DNA of 56,697 nucleotides from contig NZ_JAOQJC010000049.1 of the NCBI RefSeq assembly GCF_025567625.1, forward strand, positions 1 to 56,697, written 5' to 3'. Positions 50,041 through 56,697 of this stretch are shown in pieces (position 1 is the stretch's first letter; the number at the start of each line of letters is the position of its first letter). Position numbers and translations under genes: made by a program. The notes under the pieces were generated by a model. It searched no databases. It had not been told where the DNA came from and was given only the letters and a program-made list of their open reading frames with translations. Source of the DNA: Paenibacillus sp. J5C2022 (lineage in GTDB: Bacteria > Bacillota > Bacilli > Paenibacillales > Paenibacillaceae).

Positions 50041-50580
50041 TTAATCGAGCGGCGGAGCCGTCTTGCCTTCGCGTTCCGCTTGCTTGCGATGGGCGATACG
50101 GCTTGCTGCCGATGCGGCTATCGCACCTACGATATCATCCAGGAACGTATGAATCTCGCCGTCTTCCTTGCTGTTCAAGCGGACAAGAATGCCCGGCTTC
50201 ACCTTATCGATGTATCCGAAATTCGTAAATCCGATGCTGCCGTACACGTTCACGATGGACAAGGCGAGAATTTCATCACAGCCGTACAAGCCTTCGTCAT
50301 GCTTGATCATATCCTGAAGCGGACCCATGAGGCCGCCTTGCTCGGCAAGCATATCCAGCTGAATGCCAGTCAACACGGCGTTCTGAACTTCGCGCTTGGA
50401 TAGAACGGCATCAACATGCTCCACGCAATCTTCCGGGGTCAGTCCGGGAAAATAATCTTTCTGCAGAAAGTGAACCAGCTCCGCAATGTCCATCTTCGAC
50501 ACGCCGCGCTTCACCAGCCACTCATCCGTTGCTTTTGCGACTTTGTCGCTATCCAGACTGTAGATTTCCGAATTACTCAT
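50041..50580 (-). CDS. PgpA-family phosphatidylglycerophosphatase, copy 2
   Basis: A 179-residue PgpA/YutG-family protein with the same layout as copy 1: KREVQNAVLTGIQLDMLAEQ, GCDEILALSIVNVYGSIGFTNFGYIDK and the metal signature HTFLDDIVGAIAASAASRI. It has about 12 more residues at the N-terminus and a charged tail. GGGGGAACC precedes the ATG. With copy 1 the cell has two soluble-type enzymes; the division of labour is unknown. Confidence 0.87.
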   Translation of the reverse strand: MSNSEIYSLDSDKVAKATDEWLVKRGVSKMDIAELVHFLQKDYFPGLTPEDCVEHVDAVLSKREVQNAVLTGIQLDMLAEQGGLMGPLQDMIKHDEGLYGCDEILALSIVNVYGSIGFTNFGYIDKVKPGILVRLNSKEDGEIHTFLDDIVGAIAASAASRIAHRKQAEREGKTAPPLD

Positions 50581-50712
50581 TTTCTGGTTCCCCCTTAGGA
50601 TTTTGTGGACAAAACTGGTCTAAAAAAAGGAAGGGCTCGTATACATATTACTACAAATGCGGAGTTGTACAAAGCCGACCAGGCTAAAAAGAATCGGGGA
50701 GGAAATGTGAAG

Positions 50713-51789
50713 ATGATAGGAAGAAGATGGATTCGCCATACTGCGCTGGTGGCTCTGGTGGTGCTGCCTGTACTGACTGCCGGCTGCGGCCTGTTCTCGA
50801 AGGAAACAAGTCAACCGATCGATCCGCCGCCACAGGATCAGAGCGGATCGCAAGTGGATATGACCGATGACGCGGGGAGCGAACAGACAAGCATGGGGAA
50901 CTTGCCGTCGGACGGGGACGTGCCCCGCATGACCGTATACTTGCAAGACTCCGACGGCTACCTTGCTCCCGTAGCGCTGCCTTACACGCTGGCGGACGGG
51001 GAGCTGCCGGGACAGAAGGCGCTGGAGATGATGGTGGAGAACGGAGCATATGCAGCGGGCATGCCGGAGGGCTTCAGAGCCATGCTGCCGCAAGGAACGC
51101 AGATTCTGAATTATGACGTCAATCCGGAGACCAAGATCGCTACAGTGGATTTCTCCGAGCCGTTCGTCAGTTATAATCCGCAGGATGAGAGGGCTATGCT
51201 GGAGTCGATCGCATGGACGCTCACAGCAAGTCCGGAAGTGAAGGGTGTTGAACTGTATGTGGAAGGCGAGCGATTGTCGGAGATGCCGGTTGCGGGTTAT
51301 CCGCTGGATGAAGCGTTGACGCGCGGAATCGGCATTAACATCGAGCTTGCCGAGGGAGTAGCCTACAACGCATCCTTCCCGGTAACGCTGTATTTCTCCA
51401 ATCAGACACTGAACGAGGAGCAATATTACGTGCCTGTGACCAGACTTGTCGCACGATCCGATTCTGCCCTGCATGCCGCGATGGAGGAGCTGATAGAGGG
51501 GCCGATCAATAAAAATCTGACCGGGGTCATTATACCGGGCATGGAAGTGGCCAGCATCGAAGAGAAAGACGGCGTTGTCACAGTGGACTTGTTGGATGAG
51601 ACTTACGAGGATGGACTACCGATACCTGCGGAAATGCTCGAGGCTGTCGTCTTGTCCTTGACGGAGAATACGGATGCGGCTGCCGTTCAAGTCATGATCA
51701 ACGGTCAGTCCGGAATAATGGATGACCATAATCGTTCCTATAGCGAGCCCGTCGGCCGCAACCATCACGTTAACGCCTTGAAATCGTAA
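50713..51789 (+). CDS. gerM: GerM-like lipoprotein
   Basis: A 358-residue secreted lipoprotein: a basic N-terminus, a hydrophobic helix and the lipobox LTAGC (Cys near residue 24), then a Ser/Asp/Pro-rich spacer to about residue 65 and two GerM domains (about 75-190 and 220-335), each with the PGQKALEMM... or SDSALHAAMEELIEG pattern. GerM is needed in B. subtilis for spore cortex formation and germination. GGGGAGG precedes GTG at 50707 by four and ATG at 50713 by ten bases; the ATG is preferred. The gerM-rph-rdgB order matches B. subtilis. Confidence 0.9.
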   Translation: MIGRRWIRHTALVALVVLPVLTAGCGLFSKETSQPIDPPPQDQSGSQVDMTDDAGSEQTSMGNLPSDGDVPRMTVYLQDSDGYLAPVALPYTLADGELPGQKALEMMVENGAYAAGMPEGFRAMLPQGTQILNYDVNPETKIATVDFSEPFVSYNPQDERAMLESIAWTLTASPEVKGVELYVEGERLSEMPVAGYPLDEALTRGIGINIELAEGVAYNASFPVTLYFSNQTLNEEQYYVPVTRLVARSDSALHAAMEELIEGPINKNLTGVIIPGMEVASIEEKDGVVTVDLLDETYEDGLPIPAEMLEAVVLSLTENTDAAAVQVMINGQSGIMDDHNRSYSEPVGRNHHVNALKS

Positions 51790-51798
51790 TAGCAGTAG

Positions 51799-51840
51799 AG
51801 GACAAGGCTGGAGCGGCTGCTCCAGCCTTGTCCTTCCTTT
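51799..51840 (+). terminator. Strong terminator after gerM
   Basis: AGGACAAGGCTGGAGC (51799-51814) pairs perfectly with GCTCCAGCCTTGTCCT (51819-51834) across a GGCT loop, followed by TCCTTT. It separates gerM from rph. Confidence 0.9.
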
Positions 51841-51882
51841 TGGCATAGATGGGAGCCACAAGGTGCATTTGTCCCGATGCTT

Positions 51883-51891
51883 TGTTACAAT
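51883..51891 (+). promoter_or_regulatory. Extended -10 promoter of rph-rdgB
   Basis: TGTTACAAT lies 42 bp upstream of the rph start, after the gerM terminator. The -35 is weak. Confidence 0.5.
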
Positions 51892-51933
51892 AGTAAAGAT
51901 TACATAGGAATAAAGGTGCAGGAGGCATACTAC

Positions 51934-52680
51934 ATGAGAAATGACAGTCGGCAAAAGAATCAGCTTAGGCCGATCACAATTGCGACCAATGTGAACAAGC
52001 ATGCGGAAGGCTCCGTCTTGATTGAATTCGGTGATACGAAGGTGATTTGTACAGCGAGTGTGGAGGAGCGCGTGCCGCCTTTCATGAAGGGGCAAGGCAA
52101 AGGCTGGATCAATGCGGAGTATGCCATGCTGCCGCGTGCGACGCATTCCCGCAACCAGCGGGAGTCTGCAAGGGGCAAGCTGACGGGGCGTACGATGGAG
52201 ATACAGCGGCTTATCGGCCGCGCGCTGCGTTCGGTTGTAGACCTGCAAGCGCTGGGAGAGAGAACGATCACACTCGATTGCGATGTCATTCAAGCTGACG
52301 GAGGGACTCGCACCACTTCCATTACGGGAGCATTCATCGCGTTGGCGCTGGCTGTGCAGCAGCTCTCCAAGACATCAAGCTTCTCCAAATATCCCATTAC
52401 CGACTTCCTGGCATCTGTAAGCGTAGGCGTCATTCAGGAGCAAGCGATGCTGGATCTGAACTATGAGGAAGATTCCAGAGCGAAAGTGGATATGAACGTT
52501 GTCATGACGGGACAAGGCAAGTTCGTCGAGGTGCAAGGGACGGGCGAGGATGCGCCGTTCAGCCGCGACGAGCTGAATGCGCTGCTGGCGCTTGCGGAGG
52601 AAGGCATCACAGAGCTGATCGCGAAGCAGCGCGATGTGCTTGGCGAAGCCGCAAGCCGAATTGGGGAGAAGTCCAAATGA
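51934..52680 (+). CDS. rph: Ribonuclease PH
   Basis: A 248-residue phosphorolytic 3' exoribonuclease that trims tRNA precursors. The PH-fold marks are RPITIATNVNKHAEGSVLIEFGDTKVICTA in pieces, GWINAEYAMLPRATH, the phosphate-site GGTRTTSITGA, and DLNYEEDSRAKVDMN with the catalytic acids. GGAGGC lies nine bases before the ATG. Its stop overlaps the rdgB start as ATGA. Confidence 0.96.
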   Translation: MRNDSRQKNQLRPITIATNVNKHAEGSVLIEFGDTKVICTASVEERVPPFMKGQGKGWINAEYAMLPRATHSRNQRESARGKLTGRTMEIQRLIGRALRSVVDLQALGERTITLDCDVIQADGGTRTTSITGAFIALALAVQQLSKTSSFSKYPITDFLASVSVGVIQEQAMLDLNYEEDSRAKVDMNVVMTGQGKFVEVQGTGEDAPFSRDELNALLALAEEGITELIAKQRDVLGEAASRIGEKSK

Positions 52681-53345
52681 CGGATCAGCTGATTATCATC
52701 GCTTCCAAAAATAAGGGGAAGATCGCGGAATTCTCCCACGCTTTCGGCCAATTGGGCATGCGGGTGGCCAGCCTGCACGATTATCCCGACTTTCCCGACA
52801 TTGCGGAGACCGGGGATACATTCCGGGCGAATGCTCGGCTGAAGGCCAAGACGTTGGGGGACGCACTGGGCATTCCCGTTCTTGCCGACGATTCCGGTCT
52901 GGAGGTTGATGCGCTTGGCGGCGAGCCGGGAGTCTACTCTGCGCGGTACGCCGGCGAAGGGGCGACGGATGCTGCCAATAATGCGAAGCTGCTGAAGGAG
53001 CTTGCCGCCTTGCATGAAGCTGAATCCGTCGAAGCCGAGAAGCTGCCGGACGGCTCGAATATATGGAGCAAGGCCAGATTCGTATGCGTTCTGTCTCTGT
53101 ACGATCCCGCCGACGGTTCATTCTTGGAAGCTGAGGGCGAGGTGGCGGGCGTCATAACCGACCGCCCGCACGGCGACGGAGGGTTCGGCTATGACCCGCT
53201 CTTCTGGCTGCCCTGGCTGGGCAGAGGGATGGCAGAGCTTTCGAAGGATGAGAAGGGCGGCATCAGCCATCGCGGCGAAGCGCTGAGGAAGCTGCTTGCC
53301 CGCCTTAGCCGATCCGAACCCGATAGTGCTTCAGCCACGTATTGA
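52677..53345 (+). CDS. rdgB: XTP/dITP diphosphatase, RdgB/HAM1 type
   Basis: A 222-residue pyrophosphatase that removes non-canonical purine nucleotides such as dITP and XTP. Motifs: IIIASKNKGKIAEF, LADDSGLEVDAL, GVYSARYAG, GFGYDPLFW and SHRGEALRKL. Length is slightly above the usual 200 because of an insertion around residues 118-125 (EKLPDGSNIW). Coupled to rph. Its 3' end overlaps the convergent asnB by 41 bp. Confidence 0.94.
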   Translation: MTDQLIIIASKNKGKIAEFSHAFGQLGMRVASLHDYPDFPDIAETGDTFRANARLKAKTLGDALGIPVLADDSGLEVDALGGEPGVYSARYAGEGATDAANNAKLLKELAALHEAESVEAEKLPDGSNIWSKARFVCVLSLYDPADGSFLEAEGEVAGVITDRPHGDGGFGYDPLFWLPWLGRGMAELSKDEKGGISHRGEALRKLLARLSRSEPDSASATY

Positions 53346-55149
53346 CTTGCACGAGATAAGCGAACAGCTGAGGGCTTGACATGAGCTGGCCGAACCAGGG
53401 CAGATGGCTTCCCTGGGTTGCCTGCTCTGCAAGCTCTCTTATTTTCTTCGCATCGATAAGAGGAAGCAGCGGGGACGACTTATCGTCCAGCACTTCCAGT
53501 ACCATGCTGCGCACCGCCTCCAAGTAATTGGGGTTGTGCGTTTTTGGGTATGGGCTTTTTTTGCGCGTCAGCACATCGTCGGGAAGAATTCCCTTCAGCG
53601 CCTTGCGAAGAATCCCTTTCTCCCGGTCTCCCGCCGTCTTGATCTCCCAAGGTATATTCCATACGTACTCCACAAGCCTGTGATCGCAGAACGGAACGCG
53701 GACCTCCAGTCCGGCCGCCATGCTCATTCGGTCCTTGCGGTCCAGCAGCGTCGGCATGAAGCGGGTTATGTTCAAATAGGACATGCGCCGCATTCTTCTT
53801 CTCGTCTCGTCTTCCCCGTCCAGACGGGGAACCTCCGCTATCGCCTCGGCATACCGGTCCCCGATGTATTCTTGCGGCCGAATCCACTCTGCGATGTCAG
53901 GCGAGAGCAAGCCGGCGCGCATGCCTGTAGCCAGCGACCAGGGGAAGGTATCCGCGGCAAGCGCATCCTCGCGGTGGAACCAAGGGTAGCCTCCGAATAT
54001 TTCGTCGGCGGCTTCTCCGGATATCGCGACCGTAGCGCCCTTCTTGATCTCGCGGCAGAACAGCAGCAAGGAAGCGTCCACATCCGCCATGCCGGGAAGA
54101 TCGCGTGCAATCGTCGCATCGCGCAGAGCCGCTGCCAGCTCTGGCGTATCGAACTGTATCGGATGATGTACGGTGCCGAGATGAGAGGTCATGCGCTGAA
54201 TCCACGGAGCGTCGCTGTTGGGCTGGAAGGCGTGCGCCTGGAAGTGCTTGTCGTTGTCCCGGTAATCGACCGAATACGTATGCACGTTGCCTTGACCGTT
54301 CCGGTCGTAATATTGCACGGCGAGCGTCGTTAACGCGCTGGAATCCAGCCCGCCGGACAGCAGCGTGCATACGGGCACATCGGAGACCAGCTGGCGTTCT
54401 ACCGTATCTCTCAGCAGTTCCCGTACCTGATCCGCCGTCTCCTCTACGGAAGCACCATGCTCGCTGCTTCTAAGCCGCCAGTACGTGATCGTTTTGGCTC
54501 CCGCTGCATTGACGACCATGCACTGTCCAGGCCGGAGCTCTTGTATATGCTTGTAAATGCCATGTCCCGGAGTGCGGGCAGGTCCGATGACGAATATTTC
54601 CGCCAGCCCTTCCGCACCTACTTCCGGCTGTACGGCGGGGTGTGCGAGGATGCACTTCAGTTCGGAGCCGAACACGAACAAGTCCCCTTGCTTGCTGAAG
54701 AACAGCGGCTTTACCCCCAGACGGTCGCGTGCGATGAACAACTCTTGCGCTGTCATATCCCAGATGGCAAAGGCGAATATGCCGTTCAGCTTCTCGACGC
54801 ACGCTCTGCCCCATTCCATGAAAGACACGAGAAGCACTTCCGTATCGCATGTCGTGGCGAATGTCCTTCCTCTATTCTCCAGCTCTCGGCGCAGCTCCTG
54901 CGCATTATATAGCTCCCCGTTGTAAACGATGACATATTGATCGTCCTCTGTATACCGAATCATCGGCTGGGCTCCGTTCTCGGGATCGATGACCGCGAGT
55001 CTTCGGTGGCCGAGAGCGCAATGTCCGGATATCCATGTGCCAGACGCATCCGGGCCGCGCGGTGCGAGTTCGTCCGTCATGCGCTCCAGATGCTTGCTTT
55101 CTTTAGTCAAATCACTGGTCCAATCGATCCAGCCTGTAATTCCACACAT
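53305..55149 (-). CDS. asnB: Asparagine synthase (glutamine-hydrolysing)
   Basis: A 614-residue two-domain enzyme. After removal of Met the N-terminal Cys of MCGITGW is the glutaminase nucleophile; RGPDASGTW and the GHRRLAVID segment belong to the same domain. The synthetase half has the PP-loop LLSGGLDSSALT. The ATG at 55149 is required to expose that Cys; the one at 55158 would block it. Length equals that of B. subtilis AsnO (YisO), a sporulation-linked paralogue, as far as I recall. A weak sigma-E-like promoter lies upstream. Confidence 0.93.
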   Translation of the reverse strand: MCGITGWIDWTSDLTKESKHLERMTDELAPRGPDASGTWISGHCALGHRRLAVIDPENGAQPMIRYTEDDQYVIVYNGELYNAQELRRELENRGRTFATTCDTEVLLVSFMEWGRACVEKLNGIFAFAIWDMTAQELFIARDRLGVKPLFFSKQGDLFVFGSELKCILAHPAVQPEVGAEGLAEIFVIGPARTPGHGIYKHIQELRPGQCMVVNAAGAKTITYWRLRSSEHGASVEETADQVRELLRDTVERQLVSDVPVCTLLSGGLDSSALTTLAVQYYDRNGQGNVHTYSVDYRDNDKHFQAHAFQPNSDAPWIQRMTSHLGTVHHPIQFDTPELAAALRDATIARDLPGMADVDASLLLFCREIKKGATVAISGEAADEIFGGYPWFHREDALAADTFPWSLATGMRAGLLSPDIAEWIRPQEYIGDRYAEAIAEVPRLDGEDETRRRMRRMSYLNITRFMPTLLDRKDRMSMAAGLEVRVPFCDHRLVEYVWNIPWEIKTAGDREKGILRKALKGILPDDVLTRKKSPYPKTHNPNYLEAVRSMVLEVLDDKSSPLLPLIDAKKIRELAEQATQGSHLPWFGQLMSSPQLFAYLVQVNTWLKHYRVRIG

Positions 55150-55288
55150 ACTACTCATTCCTCTCTATGCTGGACTCCAGTTGCGATAATAACAGTTATA
55201 TGCGGCAATCGGCATAAAATGTCTGTCCCGGGGGGGATGCTATGAAGGGTATAAGCTGTCAAAACAGGCAGAAAGGGGAGCAGGTGTT

Positions 55289-55636
55289 ATGAACGAAGCA
55301 TACGAAGGAGAGGGAGCCTCGCAAGACAGAAAGCCGTATTATGTATCCGTGCAAGCGGGGCAAATACTGGAGGATCAAGCTGCTGCCGTATACGAGCTGG
55401 ACATCCTCGCGACCGATGAAGAAGTGGCGACGCTGCGCGAATTGTTCGAGGAGCTGTCGACGATGGACGAAGCGTCCATGTTTCATTTTAGCCGCACGTT
55501 CACCGAGACCGATTCCGATCAGTCGATGAATAGTGCATGCGACGATATTTTGAATGAAATATACCGGAAGCTGCATGAATGCGGGACCGAGGAGACGAAG
55601 CGGCATATCGACTCGATGCGTATGCTCGGCGGGTGA
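55289..55636 (+). CDS. Unknown acidic protein
   Basis: A 115-residue soluble, acidic protein that I do not recognise. It starts with a short polar segment, then a beta-strand pair (YYVSVQAGQI...AAVYELDILA) and two long helices (about 45-60 and 80-110). GGGGAGC precedes the ATG by eight to nine bases. It lies between asnB (divergent) and a P-loop kinase with its own promoter. Confidence 0.65.
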   Translation: MNEAYEGEGASQDRKPYYVSVQAGQILEDQAAAVYELDILATDEEVATLRELFEELSTMDEASMFHFSRTFTETDSDQSMNSACDDILNEIYRKLHECGTEETKRHIDSMRMLGG

Positions 55637-55706
55637 TCGGGATTGCATTGATGCGCGAGAAATCGGGTGTTTTGGCGAGACGTGCCGCCCGATGCGGAAT
55701 GAACCT

Positions 55707-55735
55707 TTGGCAACGTTGACGAATAGTGGTATAAT
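55707..55735 (+). promoter_or_regulatory. Sigma-A promoter of the P-loop kinase gene
   Basis: TTGGCA (55707-55712), 17 bp, perfect TATAAT (55730-55735) with a TGG extension. 27 bp upstream of the start codon. Confidence 0.8.
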
Positions 55736-55761
55736 TTCACTCAAAAAAAGTGGAGGCATCA

Positions 55762-56352
55762 ATGTTGCAAAAGCTGGTTTTTTTCGCAGGGGTGGCAGGT
55801 ACAGGGAAAACGACGGTGGCGAGGAAGCTGAGCGACAAAATGCCGGCAGCCTTTCTTGACCGGGATACGATCGGGGGGCGCTTCGTAGAAGCGATACTGG
55901 AGATGAAGGGGCTCGATAAAAACGACCGCGACTCCCAATTCTATAAAGACAATTTGAGAGATTTGGAGTACGATGCGACACGCGATGTATGTGTCGAAAA
56001 CTTGGCGGCGGGGCAAAACGTCTTCATGATCTCGCCGTTCACGGCGGAGCTCAAAAATCGGGAGTGGATCGAAGAGGTTATAGCGGATGCAGGATTGTCC
56101 CGCGAGCAGGTCGATGTCAAGGTGGCGGTCATCACGCTGCAGGATATGGAATTGCAGAAGGAAAGAATTGTGGAGCGCCGAACGGAACGCGACAAGTGGA
56201 AGCTTGAGCATTGGAGCGACTTCCAGAAGCGCGTCGATTTCGTACCCGAGATCAATTGGGATATCCCGGCATCTTCCATACTTATATTCGACAATAGCGG
56301 CGAGCTGACGGAGGAGAAGGTGGAAGTGCTGTATCGGTTCGTGAACGAGTAA
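55762..56352 (+). CDS. P-loop ATP-binding kinase-like protein
   Basis: A 196-residue AAA_33-type P-loop protein. Walker A is GVAGTGKTT near residues 10-18, followed by AFLDRDTIGG, a likely acceptor or base region, and a lid with ERRTERDKWK. The fold resembles small-molecule kinases such as gluconate or chloramphenicol kinases; the substrate is unknown. The ATG at 55762 is five bases after TGGAGG; GTG at 55750 precedes that site. A terminator follows. Confidence 0.8.
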   Translation: MLQKLVFFAGVAGTGKTTVARKLSDKMPAAFLDRDTIGGRFVEAILEMKGLDKNDRDSQFYKDNLRDLEYDATRDVCVENLAAGQNVFMISPFTAELKNREWIEEVIADAGLSREQVDVKVAVITLQDMELQKERIVERRTERDKWKLEHWSDFQKRVDFVPEINWDIPASSILIFDNSGELTEEKVEVLYRFVNE

Positions 56353-56389
56353 TGTCATAATAAACGCTATATAAGTGATATAAGTGAGC

Positions 56390-56427
56390 ATCCCGGATTC
56401 GTCCAATTGGACTAGCCCGGGATTTTT
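56390..56427 (+). terminator. Rho-independent terminator after the P-loop kinase gene
   Basis: ATCCCGG (56390-56396) pairs with CCGGGAT (56417-56423), with an inner GTCCAATTGGAC palindrome, followed by five T (56423-56427). Confidence 0.75.
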
Positions 56428-56456
56428 GCTGTTGATGACCGACCATGAATAAAAGC

Positions 56457-56697
56457 GCGAGCGAGTAACTGTGTGTGAAGTTTCGTACAAAAGTAGCTGG
56501 GATAGGGTGTGATTGGACATGCATTGTGTGAAAAATCGTATAAAAGTGGATGGGATGCGGTGGTGGCGAGTGACTTTGTATGAAAATTCGTACAAAAGTG
56601 GCTGGGATGTGGTGGTGGTGAGTGACTTTGAGTGAAAAATCGTATAAAAGTGGATGGGATGCGGTGGTGGCGAGTGACTTTGTATGAAAATTCGTAC
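56457..56697. repeat. Tandem repeat array 3, 52-bp units, runs off the window
   Basis: The CGTA(C/T)AAAAGT core recurs at 56484, 56537, 56589 and 56641 (steps 53, 52, 52), and a further CGTAC ends the window. Two unit types alternate, one with TACAAAAGTGGCTGGGATGTGG and one with the TATAAAAGTGGATGGGATGCGG variant, so a 104-bp higher period shows. GTATGAA-AA-TTCGTAC forms a near-palindrome in each. It is unrelated in sequence to arrays 1 and 2. Confidence 0.85.

Noticed and set aside
50643..50673. ACATATT-N16-TGTACAAA as a sigma-E promoter of gerM
   Set aside because: The -10 matches only 5 of 8 and the spacer is too long; kept out of the feature list although gerM is a sigma-E gene in B. subtilis.
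6038..56697. The tandem arrays as CRISPR arrays
   Set aside because: Units are contiguous, whole units repeat with no unique spacers, and no cas gene is in the window.

Overview
The window looks like a stretch of a spore-forming Firmicutes chromosome, most likely Paenibacillus or a close relative. The evidence is gene order shared with Bacillus subtilis (ytoI-ytpI-ytrI-ytrH-dnaE, accD-accA-pyk-fxsA, citZ-icd-mdh, gerM-rph-rdgB), several sporulation and germination genes, G-rich ribosome binding sites with frequent GTG/TTG starts, and a GC content above that of Bacillus. No rRNA, tRNA, CRISPR array or prophage was seen.

Layout. 1-4.6 kb: a class I/II aminotransferase, an AraC-type regulator, phosphatidylserine decarboxylase and a HAD phosphatase. 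4.7-6.4 kb: an IS3-family insertion sequence next to a 50-51 bp tandem repeat array. 6.5-13.3 kb: a minus-strand operon of five YheC/YheD-type ATP-grasp proteins with one GNAT acetyltransferase inside it; this is the most unusual gene cluster here. 13.4-14.9 kb: a small membrane protein behind a good sigma-E-type promoter, then an XRE repressor and an unknown gene sharing a palindromic operator. 15-24.3 kb: ytoI, ytpI, ytrI, ytrH, dnaE, a PgpA-like phosphatase, a 62-residue protein, accD and accA. 24.4-31 kb: pyk, a thioesterase, fxsA, and ppk/ppx facing each other with overlapping stop codons and a PhoP-like box before ppk. 31-37 kb: citZ, icd, mdh, recQ. 37-42 kb: a small membrane protein, a PfkB sugar kinase with a DeoR regulator, a second 51-bp repeat array and the nagBA operon. 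42-56.7 kb: type 2 IPP isomerase, a gerA-type germinant receptor operon, a methyltransferase/MBL-hydrolase pair, glpX, a second PgpA-like gene, gerM-rph-rdgB, asparagine synthase, two less known genes and a third tandem array (52 bp) running off the right edge.

Most of the window is housekeeping: central carbon metabolism (pyk, citZ, icd, mdh, glpX, nagBA), fatty-acid initiation (accDA), replication and repair (dnaE, recQ), polyphosphate turnover and phospholipid synthesis (psd, two pgpA). Sporulation is a recurring theme: ytrHI, the YheC/D cluster, gerA, gerM, perhaps asnB and the 108-residue membrane protein. Sequence-level promoter candidates for sigma-E and sigma-G fit this.

The points most worth a second look are the YheC/D + GNAT operon with a C9 tract near the start of one member, the two related 51-bp palindrome-containing arrays together with the unrelated 52-bp array, the antiparallel overlapping dnaE (sigma-A) and ytrH (sigma-E) promoters, and the PhoP-like box at ppk. 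All assignments come from reading the sequence by eye; no database search was run.
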